Source: Blastobasis lacticolella | Lineage: Eukaryota > Arthropoda > Insecta > Lepidoptera > Blastobasidae | DNA length: 64,000 nt | Assembly (NCBI GenBank): GCA_905147135.1 | Contig: LR990056.1 | Location: 8,690,001 to 8,754,000, forward strand | Reading direction: 5' to 3' | Part shown: piece by piece, positions 1 through 12,000 of the stretch | How the letters are laid out: every line of letters begins with the position of its first letter | How positions within the stretch are numbered: the first letter of the stretch is position 1 | Made by a program: the position numbers and the translations under genes | The notes under the pieces: model-generated | The model's database searches: none | Told to the model about the DNA's origin: nothing | What the model saw: only the letters and a program-made list of their open reading frames with translations

Positions 1-850
1 CAATGCCTAGTAGAGCCAGACCGCACCCGACATATTCAGTGTAAGCCAGGACCTCTACCATACTCTTTGGTCACGACTCATATGAGTTACGATGGCTGCA
101 CCAGTGCATCGAGCGAAACCAAGAAATGGGAATTATTAACAAATTTATTTCAATTTTAGGAACAGACTAGCGGAACTACTGACTAACCTACGACTAGCCT
201 AACCTGTCAGGTAGCAGTCCTAGTTAATGTTTGTACTATGGACCGCACTAAATTGGAAATCGATATTATATATGATTCCCATATTTGATTATTAATTTTA
301 AGTCATGTAATATCTACATAGGTAAATCACATATCGCATAGCAGCAATTCGTGATTTCCGAGAGTACGTCAGCTTCCGCGATCTCAGCAGCGCCGAATTT
401 GGAAATATGTACCTCACATAAATAAAAAGTGTAAAAAATACACGAAAAAATTGGTGAGAGCCAGCAAGAAATACAAATCACGGCTATCGTCGGAGAGAGA
501 GGGCCATGGTTTCGAGAGTATCAAGGTACAGTGCGTTACTAAGTGCCATTTCACGGTATTTGGTGTAGCTTTAGCTAAAATCAGTTTGTTAAAAGTAGGG
601 ATCATTAGCTGTCCGTTATGTCCAAAGGACGTACCTCCTTCTTAACCTTAAGACTACTGTCTTAAAGTTGTCATGCATTTATGCTCTTGCATTATACGCT
701 TAGTAAACGACGCCTACACCGCAAGCACAACTACCTCTGTCACCGACGGCCGTGTTACACACACAGCCCCATACGATTTTTTCCACCATTTTTATCGCAT
801 TTAAACTGGTTGATAAGAGTATCTAATGCAGTGCTGTTTGGGAACAAAGT
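1..850. other. non-coding, no feature recognised
   Basis: AT-rich sequence without a convincing coding region. The only open frames (around 414-645, both strands) are about 60 codons, overlap each other antisense and show no recognisable motif. Confidence 0.5.
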
Positions 851-859
851 TCACTGTTC

Positions 860-1450
860 ACCGATCACCTGATATTTTTATATCCATTCACTCTGGCCTT
901 GAAGGAATCTAGATTATAATGTTCGGCTAACATTAGCGGGCATTTTCCGGTTGAAAAGGTCGAACCAAAACAGTTCGTGTGGATATATATAGTCCTCCTC
1001 ATCGTATCCGACGACAGCGACTCCTTGCAGGCTCTAAAGAATGCAGCTAGATGCTTTAATCCTGGTCCCTGGATACCTGGTATATCTACGACATAAGGGT
1101 ATCCATCCTTTTTGCGTTTGCGAAAATGGAAAGGTGCCGACGGAATAAACTCGTAGGCTCTACTTCTTCCCACACTTCCTGAAATGCTCACGCAACTCCT
1201 CGAAACCTGTAAAATACTGATAGACGTACGATCTTACGACCATGTTCAAGGCTTTGCAGCATAGCATCTGTCAGTTGTGGGTCCCCAATAACTCTCTTAG
1301 CTCGCTTTTCGCTTCAGCTAGTTGATTGGCTGATCCAACCGAGAGTTGGCCGCTGTACTTCATCCAAGACCGAACCTGTGCTTGATAAAGCTGAAGCAGC
1401 TGTTTTGAAGTAACCGGTGGAGATTTTGTTATATGGCATCTAGCGTCTCC
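860..1450 (-). pseudogene. C-terminal fragment of a non-LTR retrotransposon ORF2
   Basis: Read on the minus strand in shifting frames, the segment gives pieces of the end of an insect LINE polyprotein. These are a thumb-like QLYQAQVRSWMKYSG at about 1370-1410, an IGDPQLTD block at about 1265-1290, and a C-terminal piece ending FKARVNGY near 870-900. In intact elements these follow the reverse-transcriptase palm. At least three frame changes and several stops separate them, so this is a dead remnant. The 108-codon open frame at 865-1191 is just its longest unbroken piece. Confidence 0.6.
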
Positions 1451-2139
1451 TTATACAATGGACAAACAAACTACTATTTTAAAAATCTAATAGCATAATG
1501 TGGCCCTGATTACATAGATACAACTCTTTTTCAAAAATACGGTAGGATTTGTAAATGCGCTGCGAATTAGATAAATCGTGCTGGCTTTAGTGGACCTCTA
1601 AATAATCTTTTTTTGTACCGCACCAGAAGTTTTTATTGCTGGTTTAACAAATCTCAGTAAATTTTAAGATGTTTTTTGTTGGCTCTTACTACAGAAAATT
1701 TCATCAATAGTTTATACTTTACGTGATGCACGTTCAGACAGACAGTTTAATCATACAATCATTGGCGCAAAAAGTTTTCCAAGTGCTTATCGCAAATTTG
1801 TAAATAAACATAGTTATTTATAAGATATATCGATGAGAATATGTTTCAACGGACTTAGTCTACCACCGCTTGAAGCGGTTTTGACATGAAAAATCTTTAA
1901 AATCACACAATATAATTGTTTTGTGCTACAAGTTGTTGCTACATGGTTCGCGCTTAGAACCTTTTATTTTGGTCTAGTTTCAAATTCGTATTTACTCACA
2001 TGCGTGTGACAGAGATAGCGCTCTACGAAGCTGAAGAAGCCGATGTGAACTCCATTGCGAGGGATTTTGAAAAGTCAGATTTCCTAGCTTATGTTGCTTT
2101 TTGAGGTTCAGCACAGGATTTCAGTTGAGTAAATAATAA
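1451..2139. other. non-coding, no feature recognised
   Basis: AT-rich, no open frame above background and no repeat recognised from elsewhere in the window. Confidence 0.5.
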
Positions 2140-2290
2140 TCATGGAGCCAATCCCAGTTGTGCTATCGCGTGCAAGGGCCCAAAGTCCAACTTGACCATG
2201 ATCCAGGATCAGTTAATTACAGTAGAACGACTGCCATCAAACCTCTGTGACTCAGTTAACAGGGGAACCTGACCAGCATGTTTAGTTACT
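2140..2290 (-). repeat. SINE tail fragment (family 2), reversed
   Basis: The reverse complement contains the body of the SINE seen at 44258-44612: the landmarks CTGGTCAGGTTCCCCTG, a GGCAGTCG block, CTACTGTAATTA and ATCATGGTCAAG occur in the same order. The tRNA-like head is missing, as expected for a truncated copy. Confidence 0.65.
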
Positions 2291-2852
2291 TGAATGTGCA
2301 GATTTCCTCGCGCTGTTTTTTCCTCACCGTCAAAGCATCAGTTAGTTGCCAACTAATGAACATATCCGAGAAGAAGTCATTGGTACTAGGGACCTAACTC
2401 GGTATCTGTCGCTTACGAAGCCAATTCGCTAACTATTAAGTCACCGACGCTCCTGGGAACAGCAGGCTCTTCAGGACTTTACTTGAGTAGAAAACTGAAA
2501 ATTAATTCTGAACCCAAACACTTCGTGTACCATACACTAAATCACCTGGAAACGGCCAGTTATTTCAAGTAGGTACTCATAATAAAATTCAATATTTATT
2601 CATTCCTCACAACAAAAACTAAACAATACTGAAAACTTATCTAACTCAAAATAAAAAGCAGATCTAATAAATCGCTGCCATTAGGCAATGTGCCCAAAAT
2701 GCTGACGGTATTGCCACGTTGAATGACAAGCTCAGACGCTGTGCCAAATAAAGACCAGCATTTTGGTCACAAGTTGCCTCGACGAGACGCGCCGATATTT
2801 CTTTAAATATACGATGGACTCCCGGTCAGTTAAGTTCGATTTATAAATTATA
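2291..2852. other. non-coding flank left of the tandem duplication
   Basis: No gene. About 2598-2655 matches, in inverted orientation, a stretch at about 5690-5745 inside unit A (shared core TTTTCAGTATT.TTTAGTTTTTG), so both are probably ends of one dispersed element. The duplicated segment starts at 2853. Confidence 0.5.
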
Positions 2853-5841
2853 CCTATGCCTGCCACAAGCAACAGTTCCGACAAACGTGTCCACGCGAAA
2901 GATCGAAAGAACGTTTCTCGCTTGTACGATTCGTATGTGGGATGAGCTCCCAGCTACAGTCCTTTGAACTATGACTTGGGTCGTTCAAGAGGTATGTATA
3001 TTTATGCTCTCTTGAGAGGCAACGCATTGATAGCGCACCTATTGTTTATGATGTCCAAAGGCGGCGGTGACCACTTTCCATCAGGTGGCCTGATTACCTG
3101 TTTATCTGCCGTATAATATAAAAAAAACTCACCTTGTTACATGATAAAATAAAGAATCGAAATCAGTTATCGGAGAAAACCGTACGATATTAATGTGAGC
3201 GTGCGGTAACGGTATTAAAAGATTAACATTAACAAATATCGGACTTAGGTGTAGGTATTTAACAAATCCGAGATATCATGAGTTACAGAGGTTCTCCATA
3301 TAGAAGTACTAGGTATTTAAAAAGTCTACTCTTCTATTATTAAATAGGTATGATATGTTTAAACTGACTTGTCTTATTTGGTGAACAAATAATGCCCAAA
3401 ATCACGACTTGCCGTATCAATCACGCTACGTATATTGTGTATAGATGTCGAAAATTATATAAGAAACACATAAAATGTGAATTTCACCGAATACTGCTGC
3501 ACATTATCCTTTTAAATACATAATTTCCTTAACCAAATAAGACAAGCTAGTTTGTACAGATGATAGTTAAGTCTGTCACCTTTGCTGATAGTTATTATCG
3601 CAATTGTCTCGCTATGTCGCGTCTCTAGATAACCTTTCTTCTATGTCGCGAAGTCTTGATAACCATTTTCATAAATAGTAAAAATTCGTCTTATTTATCT
3701 TATAAGCGAATATACGTAGGTGTATATTTCAACTTTGTATTAGGTGTAAATTTGCTAGTATAAGTCCATGTTGTTGACTTGCCTGTGTATTAAGCGGTTC
3801 TTTAGACAAAGATTGCCTGGTAGAGATTGCTTGCAGCGATAATGCCGCCTTTGCTCACAACTAGTTTTGTTTTTTTTTTCAAACTTTTAATGTAACTATT
3901 CTTGTGTAAGCAATAAAGAATTTATCTATCTAACTATTTAATAGCCAAACAAAAACCGCCCGCCTGTTTGTCTGCCGTATTAAAGAAAAAAAATAAAGGA
4001 AGAATGATTTTCATGATTTCAGATGGCGTTACTTCGACGTGAGTAGCAATAAAACAATGTCATTGGCTAGAATTTATCCGTCATTTTACAGCAGTTGTTT
4101 CTGTCCAATAATATCGCAGTAGGATTTTGAAATCGCGAAAACCCTCCGTCACTTCTACATACTACAGTTACTACAGTGACTCGTATTATATGATATTGAT
4201 TAGTGCTAAGTGCTATAATCTGCACCTACTTACCTACATACATATAGGTAAACAACTTGCAAATAGAGATTGTCAGGTGCACATTTTTTATTGATTGATA
4301 TTATGTACCTTGATCTGCATTTACTGTTTCCAACTAGATAAGCTAATGTGATTCAATTGATTGTGTTTAAATTGTATTGAATAAGATTGTGATTGGACTT
4401 TGTCTAGGATGCAGACGTTTTCCCTATCCAAATTATTATTTCGTGCATTTCGTTTTTCCGAATTGAAGGATGACAATGATGATGATGTGAAGGATGAAAA
4501 TTATAGATTTGATCCAGATTATATACATACGGGCGCGCGAGGGCCCGGTGTCTGTCTTGACCATGAGCCAGGATTTGGTAGATCTGGTAATCACAATAGA
4601 GTGACTTCCTGTCAATGAAATAAACAGCATCCTGTTTGGGGGGGGGAGAGTTCTTAGTGAAAATAATCTAAATCCACCAAAATTTATGACCTTGGAATTT
4701 TAGCCCCTGTTGCCCTTTAACCGTATGTGATTTTTATGAAATTAATATCAATTAATTACTGGACGAGCGAGCTCAACAAAATTCACTAATAAAATCGACG
4801 TGGAATTTAAAATAACAGGAATGAGAAGGGGCACATATTGAGTGGAAAAAGCATATGAAGTTATTTCAAAGGTTGCCCAACCTCATTAGTAATTTCAATC
4901 TTTAAATGAGCGAGCGAATTGGCCTTTAGATACAGTGATTGTTAGAAAAGTAAGTACCTAGTTACCTACTTATCAATAATAAAAGTAGGTATCTGAAATT
5001 AATGAACATTTTAAAATATTTGATAATTTAAAACATAAAAAATATAGTTATAGATATAGTTATAGAATAAAATATAGTTATAGAATAAAATCTATATATA
5101 AATATAGATTTTTTGCCCTTAGAACCTTGCGTTATTTTTACGAAAAGGATTAAACCCACAAAGACTGCAACCGCATCACCGCAGCGAGATTGGTACCGTG
5201 CGGTTCATTAATACTTAATATGTTCAACATTTTAAACTAGCAGTTCTCAGCGGTTTTCAACCACGCGCAGTTCGGTTCTCTGTAAACAATGCAATTTTCT
5301 CGCTGGAACCTTTTTTTTTTAAAAGGATATAAAGTAGCCTGTGTTACTCAGATAATGTAGCATTCTATAAAAAAAATTAAAATCAGTTGACTAGTTTTTG
5401 AGTTTATGCATAACAAACAAAAATACGAATGTTTTCTCTTTATGATATTAATTGATATAGACTAGGTACGTACACCGCGATTGATACACACAGGCCGGTT
5501 CTCTTAAAATAATTTTCGAGATAAAGAACACCCCAAGCATTCGAGATAAATAACAAACAACATCATTATCGCAAGAGAAAAAAATTAAAACTTATTAAAT
5601 AATTCTCTAAATATTTTCAGTTGTTTTGGGGATATTGCGGAACATCCAAAATTACTAACTTTTACTCTTTGTATCACATAGAAGTTTTTTTTTAAGTTTT
5701 AGTTAGTCAAGTTTTCAGTATTATTTAGTTTTTGTTGTGTGGTGTTGTTCTTCAAATAAATAAAATAGCTTTATCGTTTTATTTGTGTTACCTGTTGTAT
5801 CTTGTAATGAACTTATAAATCATTTCGCTTACCTATACGTC
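2853..5841. other. intergenic region upstream of FABP copy A
   Basis: No gene recognised. About 3055-3115 is a common dispersed repeat (GGCGGCGGTGACCACTTTCC core) also present at about 16040, 17030 and, reversed, 28800. About 4515-4625 resembles a reversed tail of SINE family 2 (GCGCGAGGGCCCGG, then CATGAGCCAGGAT). The 72-codon frame at 4400-4618 runs through this tail and is not taken as a gene. The rest is AT-rich. Confidence 0.55.
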
Positions 5842-5940
5842 TGATAAACTTTTATTGCGGTTTATCATAACCACTATCAGTTGTTTAAGCACATTGGGAT
5901 TTAGTATAAAAGCAGTAAACGGATGAGACATTATCAGTTT
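5842..5940 (+). promoter_or_regulatory. core promoter and GATA-motif cluster of FABP copy A
   Basis: A TATA box (TATAAAAG, 5905-5912) lies 31 bases before an arthropod-type initiator (TCAGT, 5934-5938), which predicts transcription from about 5936 and a 5' UTR of about 44 bases. Upstream are GATA-type motifs in both orientations: TGATAA 5842-5847, TTATCA 5862-5867 and CTATCAG 5874-5880. A further TTATCAG (5931-5937) overlaps the initiator. GATA factors drive gut genes in insects, so midgut expression is a reasonable inference, not a demonstration. Confidence 0.7.
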
Positions 5941-5979
5941 TTTTATTGATCTGTCATCGAGTCTGAACGTGAATCCAAT

Positions 5980-6055
5980 ATGGCTTACCTCGGCAAAGAA
6001 TACAAACTGCAGTCCCAGGAGAACTTCGAGGATTTCCTTAGCGCCCTGGGAGCCG
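5980..6055 (+). CDS. FABP copy A exon 1
   Basis: Residues 1-25 plus the first base of codon 26; the donor is GTAAGC at 6056. Reading on past the donor gives an AT-rich open frame to 6172, which is intron. Confidence 0.92.
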
Positions 6056-9000
6056 GTAAGCGGAAGTTCAAAAGAAATAAAATCATTTTTTTTAAACTAT
6101 TTATTGCACATAATAAAGAAATACGGAAAGAAAACATTGATACGACTGACACAACAGGCACTGCTTATTTCTAAAATAAATTTCTTCTATAGAAGAGAGA
6201 TGTTTGGCTAAAAAAATGCAGATACGACCTGCACAATTAATGGTTAATTACAAAATATATAGGTACATCTTTATATATTATATCAATCTGATGAACGAGA
6301 GGCGAGACGACCTGAGTGGTTCAGTTGGTTAACATGCCGGTCACCACGCAGAAGTCCTGGGTTTGATTCCCGGTGTAGTTTGTATAATAAGTATTTATTT
6401 TAAAAAACTATATAAGTAGTTTATCAGTTATCTAACACCGATAATACAAGCTTTGCTTACTTTGGGGCTAGATGGCGCTGTGTGAATTTGTCTAAGCATA
6501 TTTATTTATTTATTTTACTATTTTTATCACACAATAAAGAAACACAGAGAGTTAATATAGATAATTATAACTGACAAAACAGGCACTCCTTATTTCTAAA
6601 TAAATTTCTTACAGCAGGCCTACAGAAGAGAGATGTTTAGCTAGAGAAATAAGACGCGAACAATAATTCATCATCATCATCATCATTTGGCCGTGTGGTG
6701 TCCGGCAGAGTAGAATAGCACCAACCCCTTACACTCATGGTGTCGTAAAAGGCGACTAATGTTTTCGAGACAAAATATCAAGAGTCTCCGTAGTCTGGAA
6801 AATGGGCAGCAGCATTTTCCATTGTTATGTTTCTGCACTGCGATCTCCAACCCGCCTGCCAAGCGTGGATATTATGGCAATAACCTCCCCTTTCACGGGA
6901 GGGACCCTAAGTCCTGCAGTGGACTGTCACGGGCTGTGATGATCATCATCATATCAGCCAGAAGACGCCCACTGCTGGGCATAGGCCTCCCCAGAGATCT
7001 CCACAAAGGCCGGTTCTGTGCTTTCCGCATCCAGCTGGTACCTGCGATCCTTACCAGGTCGTCGGAGGTAGGAGGCCTACCCACGCTGCGTCTTCCGGTA
7101 CGTGGTCGCCACTCGAGAACTTTACTGCCCCATTGGCCATCTGTTCTTCGAGCTATGTGCCCTGTCCACTGCCACTTCAGTCTGGCAATCCTTAGAGCTA
7201 TGTCGGTGGCCTTCTGTTTCGATCGCGCAATGAAACTCCGAGCATAGCTCTTTCCATTGCCCTTTGGGTAACAATGAGCTTTCTTATAAGGCCCGCAGTT
7301 AGCGGCCACGTTTCAGTTCCGTAAGTCATCACTGGCAACACACATTGGTCAAGGTCATCGCCTTGAGACACTGCGGTAATTGGGACGAAAATATGTGGCG
7401 TAGCTTAACGAACGCTGCCCAACCGAGTTGGATTCGTCGAACAATAATTATAAATTATATAGGAACATGTTTATATATAATAATAACAATAAATACATAC
7501 TTATTCACTTACATATTACTACATAACAATATAAATACATTGATATATAATTTATCAGCAAAACATATTTTTTTATTGACAAAATGGTTTGTGTAAAATA
7601 AGTTGTTGTTAGCAGTAGTACTAAATTGGAAATAATGTAAGCTCATTCTTCTTTCATTCCTTTTAATTTTTTTGGTTACGCTATAATTTGTTTCCTGTTA
7701 ATCTTGTATCATATTATTGCAATGCAGTTTTGCTTACCTTTTTTTAATTTTTTTGTTACTAGCGAAGACCTGTAATTGACTTGTTGGTTACAAAATAATA
7801 TTTATTATTTTTTACACAGAGTGTAAAAAGACCGCTAGCATTAATTGAAATTCTACCCATGAAACTGAACAACTTTCCCCAAGAAACATACCCGCGGAAA
7901 CTCATAGTTTAGGCAGAAATAGAGATTCTTTAAAAAAAAAAGTTGTATTTTTGTACTAAAAAATATAAAGTATCGATAACTACATCGTTCACAATTAATT
8001 TAGATACTCAAAGTTCAAATTGAAGTTGAAATAAATGCACTTTAAGTAAAAGCACGCAATGTGCAGGCAGGCCGGCCGTGCGGTGTCAGCGGCCACTGGT
8101 CACGTGGGCAAGCGACAGGCGTGCGCCGAACGATGTACATTTCACGTCAAACTTAATTATTTATTTTAGGTAGCGAAATTATGAAGTCATTTCCGCGGGT
8201 ATGTTTCTTAGTGAAAGTTGTTTAGTTTTATGGGTAGAATATGGGGTTTCAATTAATGCAAGCGGTCTTTTTACACCCTGTATAGCTGTTGGTACTCCAA
8301 TAAATAAATATATACTAGACATGGAAAGGTACACTCGCTTTTTAAACACAGGACGTTCGGACGGCTAGCAACTAAAACGCTATCTCATGGTTATCAAATA
8401 AATAATAGTAGTTTATGCAACTTGCATATAAAATGATATGCAGTTGCATATACTATTTTATTTATCAACACTCATATTTTCATGTTATAATTTCGTACCT
8501 ATAATTTTCTCTGGATATCAAGCAGCGGAAAATTCACATTACTACTTTCACATTTATCTGTTTAGTTATATCCTCCATACAAGAAAAAACATTTACAAAC
8601 AAGAATTACAACATTAAATCAAATATTCTATTTATCGGGAACATAATTCCATACATATACAATCACAATGATCACAAACATAAACAGGAAAGTTTGAACT
8701 TTGTATTTGATAATATGTATTTATATTAGTGGACCCGGCGCGACTTCGTTCGCGTAGCGTTCTAACCCTACACCACCCTACCCCTAGTTCTACCCTACCT
8801 TACACCTACCCTACACCTACCCTACACCTATCCTACATCTACCCTACACCTACCCTACACCTACCCTACACCTACCCTACACCTACCCTACACCTACCCT
8901 ATACCTACCCTACACCTATCCTACATCTACCCTACACCTACCCTACACCTACCCTACACCTACCCTACACCTACCCTACACCTACCCTACACCTACCCTA

Positions 9001-12000
9001 CACCTACCCTACACCTACCCTACACCTATCCTACATCTACCCTACACCTACCCTACACCTACCCTACACCTACCCTACACCTACCCTACACCTACCCTAC
9101 ACCTACCCTACACCTACCCTACACCTACCCTACACCTACCCTACACCTACCCTACACCTACCCTACACCTACCCTACACCTACCCTACACCTATCCTACA
9201 TCTACCCTACACCTACCCTACACCTACCCTACACCTACCCTATACCTACCGTACACCTATCCTACACCTACCCTACACCTACCCTATACCTACCCTACAC
9301 CTACCCTACACCTACCCTACACCTATCCTACATCTACCCTACACCTACCCTACACCTACCCTACACCTACCCTACACCTACCCTACACCTACCCTACACC
9401 TACCCTACACCTATCCTACATCTACCCTACACCTACCCTACCCCTACCCTACACCTACCTTACACCTACCTTACAGCTACCCTTCACCTATCCTACAACT
9501 ACCTACCCTACACCTACCAGCACGATATGTTGGGAATATAAATCCTCGTTCTTCGATAATGTCTGCCCCAAATGAAATGATTTGGAATCAACCAATGTAT
9601 TTTTGTTACAAAAAAATAAGAATAACATTATCCTATGTCCGTATCCTGGTTCTAAGCTACCTCCCCTAAAAGTTTCAGCCTAAATTGGTTCAGCCGTTCT
9701 TGAGTTATAAAAAGTGTAACTAACACGACTTTCTTTTATATATATAGTTTTTTTTTTATTGATTGATTAAAAAGTTATTTTATGGTACAGCTGTAATTAA
9801 AATAGTATGGGAAATACTGTATCATTGGCGTGGAAAAGTGTATCCTTAAACATATATACAACTCTACTAATATTTTAACGCACTGTTTAAAAAAGGCGCG
9901 GCCTCTCACTGAGATAGGTATGCGGTTTACGTGAGAGAGGAGAGGCTAGGGTTGCCAAAAAATGTCAGGTAAAAGGAACGAGATTTCCATCTAAGGGTGT
10001 AAAAAAAATGTTTACAAATAATACATCGATTTATATTTATTTAAATGTTTGTACGAACTAATAAGTCTTTGACTAAATTCAGCAGCCTAAATTCAGAAGC
10101 GAAGCGTCAGAGCATGTCAATCAAAGAGGAGTGTATTACTCATAAAATAAGGTCCATTTTCGTATGACGGCTATTGAAAAGCGGAGAGACGCGTAACGTA
10201 ATATAAGTGATACAAAAGTTGGCTTTATCTAAATTCCACTTTGATTTGCTCTACACTTTTTGCATCTGAATTTAGTCAAATGTAATAAGCACACTAGTTA
10301 TCTTATAAAATTGCGGCAGTCTCACTACTTTATCTGATCCGGTGCCAGCGTCACTGTTGTTGTTATTAACGTGACATTTCAAAATGGCAATACTTAGTTC
10401 CGGTTTTGGCCACCGGTTTGATGCACCGAAATAAACGTCCGTCATCAATCTCGTCGAGTCGCTAGGAATAACATTACAAACCATATAAAAATGTTGTTAC
10501 GTTATCTATGGTTATACCGCTTTGGGTATCTCTGTAGATCTGAAAGTTAGCAACTAGACTGGCAAGAAGGTAGCTAACTTTCCAATCTCATTGGTTATAC
10601 CTATAAAAAATATTTAATTTTTAATTAAAATTATTCCACTTTTGTTGTTGTAGAAATCTCTAACGATTTAATACATTAACAACAAGTTTTTATTTATATT
10701 TCGACTGCGCAAGTTTCTTTTTGCGATATAGCTACCTTCATACACTTTTTTACGTTGCCAATGATGGAACAAGCCTGTTTAGAAACATCTGGCCTTGACG
10801 AAGTCTAGGTTCAAGATAATTAGTCATCATCACAGCCCGTTGCAGTCCACTGCAGGGCTTAGGGCCTCTCCCACGAAAGGGGAGGTTATTGCCATAATCT
10901 CCACGCTTGGCAGGCGGATTGGATATCGCAGTGTTTAAATATAACAATGGAAAATGCTGCTGCCCATTTTCCAGACTACGGAAACTCTTGATATTTTTTC
11001 TCGAAAACATTAGTCGCCTTGTACGACACCCACGAGTGTAAGGGGTTGGTGCTATTCTACTCTGTCGGACACCACACGGCCAGTGGTGACAAGATAATTA
11101 GTACCGCTCTTGAATTAATCACAACTTAATAGGAATCTCCAACGTGTGTTAGGTACAATGTTTTCGGTCGCTCGCTGCGACACGTTTCCGTTACGTTAGT
11201 ACCGGAGTAGTAAGACCTGATGTGACTCTATTTTTGGATAGCTGGCCTCGATTCGAATAGATTTCAATTTGGATTTTCGGCATGAAAGTTTAATATTATT
11301 TTCACAACATTGGCCACACCGAGAGATTACGGGTAAATATAGGAAAAATTTGCATAATGTGTCAAAAATACGATTATTTTTTTCCCAAAATCAAAATTGA
11401 AAACCGTTCATTCCATTCAATCGTTCTGATGAATGTTTCATCATCCTCATCTCAGCGTAGGACGACAACTACTGAACAAAGGCCGACTCACCGATGCCTT
11501 CCACACTTACGTCTTGCACACCCTGTCGACTTTGTGCCTCTTGAATCCATAGTGGCGCTAACCCCTCCATAAATTAATTGCCAGAGGTTCCCGCTGAGTA
11601 CAAGAAGGTGCTGCTAGCCCACAAGCCTACTAGCAAGCTTGTGCAGAATGGAGACACCTACACCCTGTCCTCCAGCAAGCCTGACGGAGGCGTCACAGAA
11701 CTAGTATTCAAGAATGGAGTACCTTTCGACGAGACTGCCTACGGACAATCGGTAACTTTTTTGTGCAGTTTTGGCAAACGAGCAGAGAGCCCACTTATTG
11801 TCTTACTATAAACTTTATAAAACCGTCCAAGTTTTGTGCAGATCAGTTAGGAAAGCTAGGACACGCTCATGAGCGATGTCTCGTTCTAAGTAGTGCAGTT
11901 CTGTTTAGGTCCTGCTATAAGAGCTCATTGTGAGCCCTCTGATATTTAGCGGTAAATGTCGCCCAGGACGACTAATCATAATTGGGTTACTGTATTACTT

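Noticed and set aside
6305..6380. tRNA gene in FABP intron 1
   Set aside because: The head is the start of SINE family 1, found four times with the same body.
8765..9520. Telomere-like array
   Set aside because: Insect telomeres are CCTAA/TTAGG; the unit here is an 11-mer CCTACACCTAC inside a dispersed transposon.
8729..9541. 270-codon open frame rich in YPTPTLHLPYT repeats
   Set aside because: The 11-bp unit has no stop in any frame, so the frame is a by-product of the minisatellite; the twin locus in unit B has lost it.
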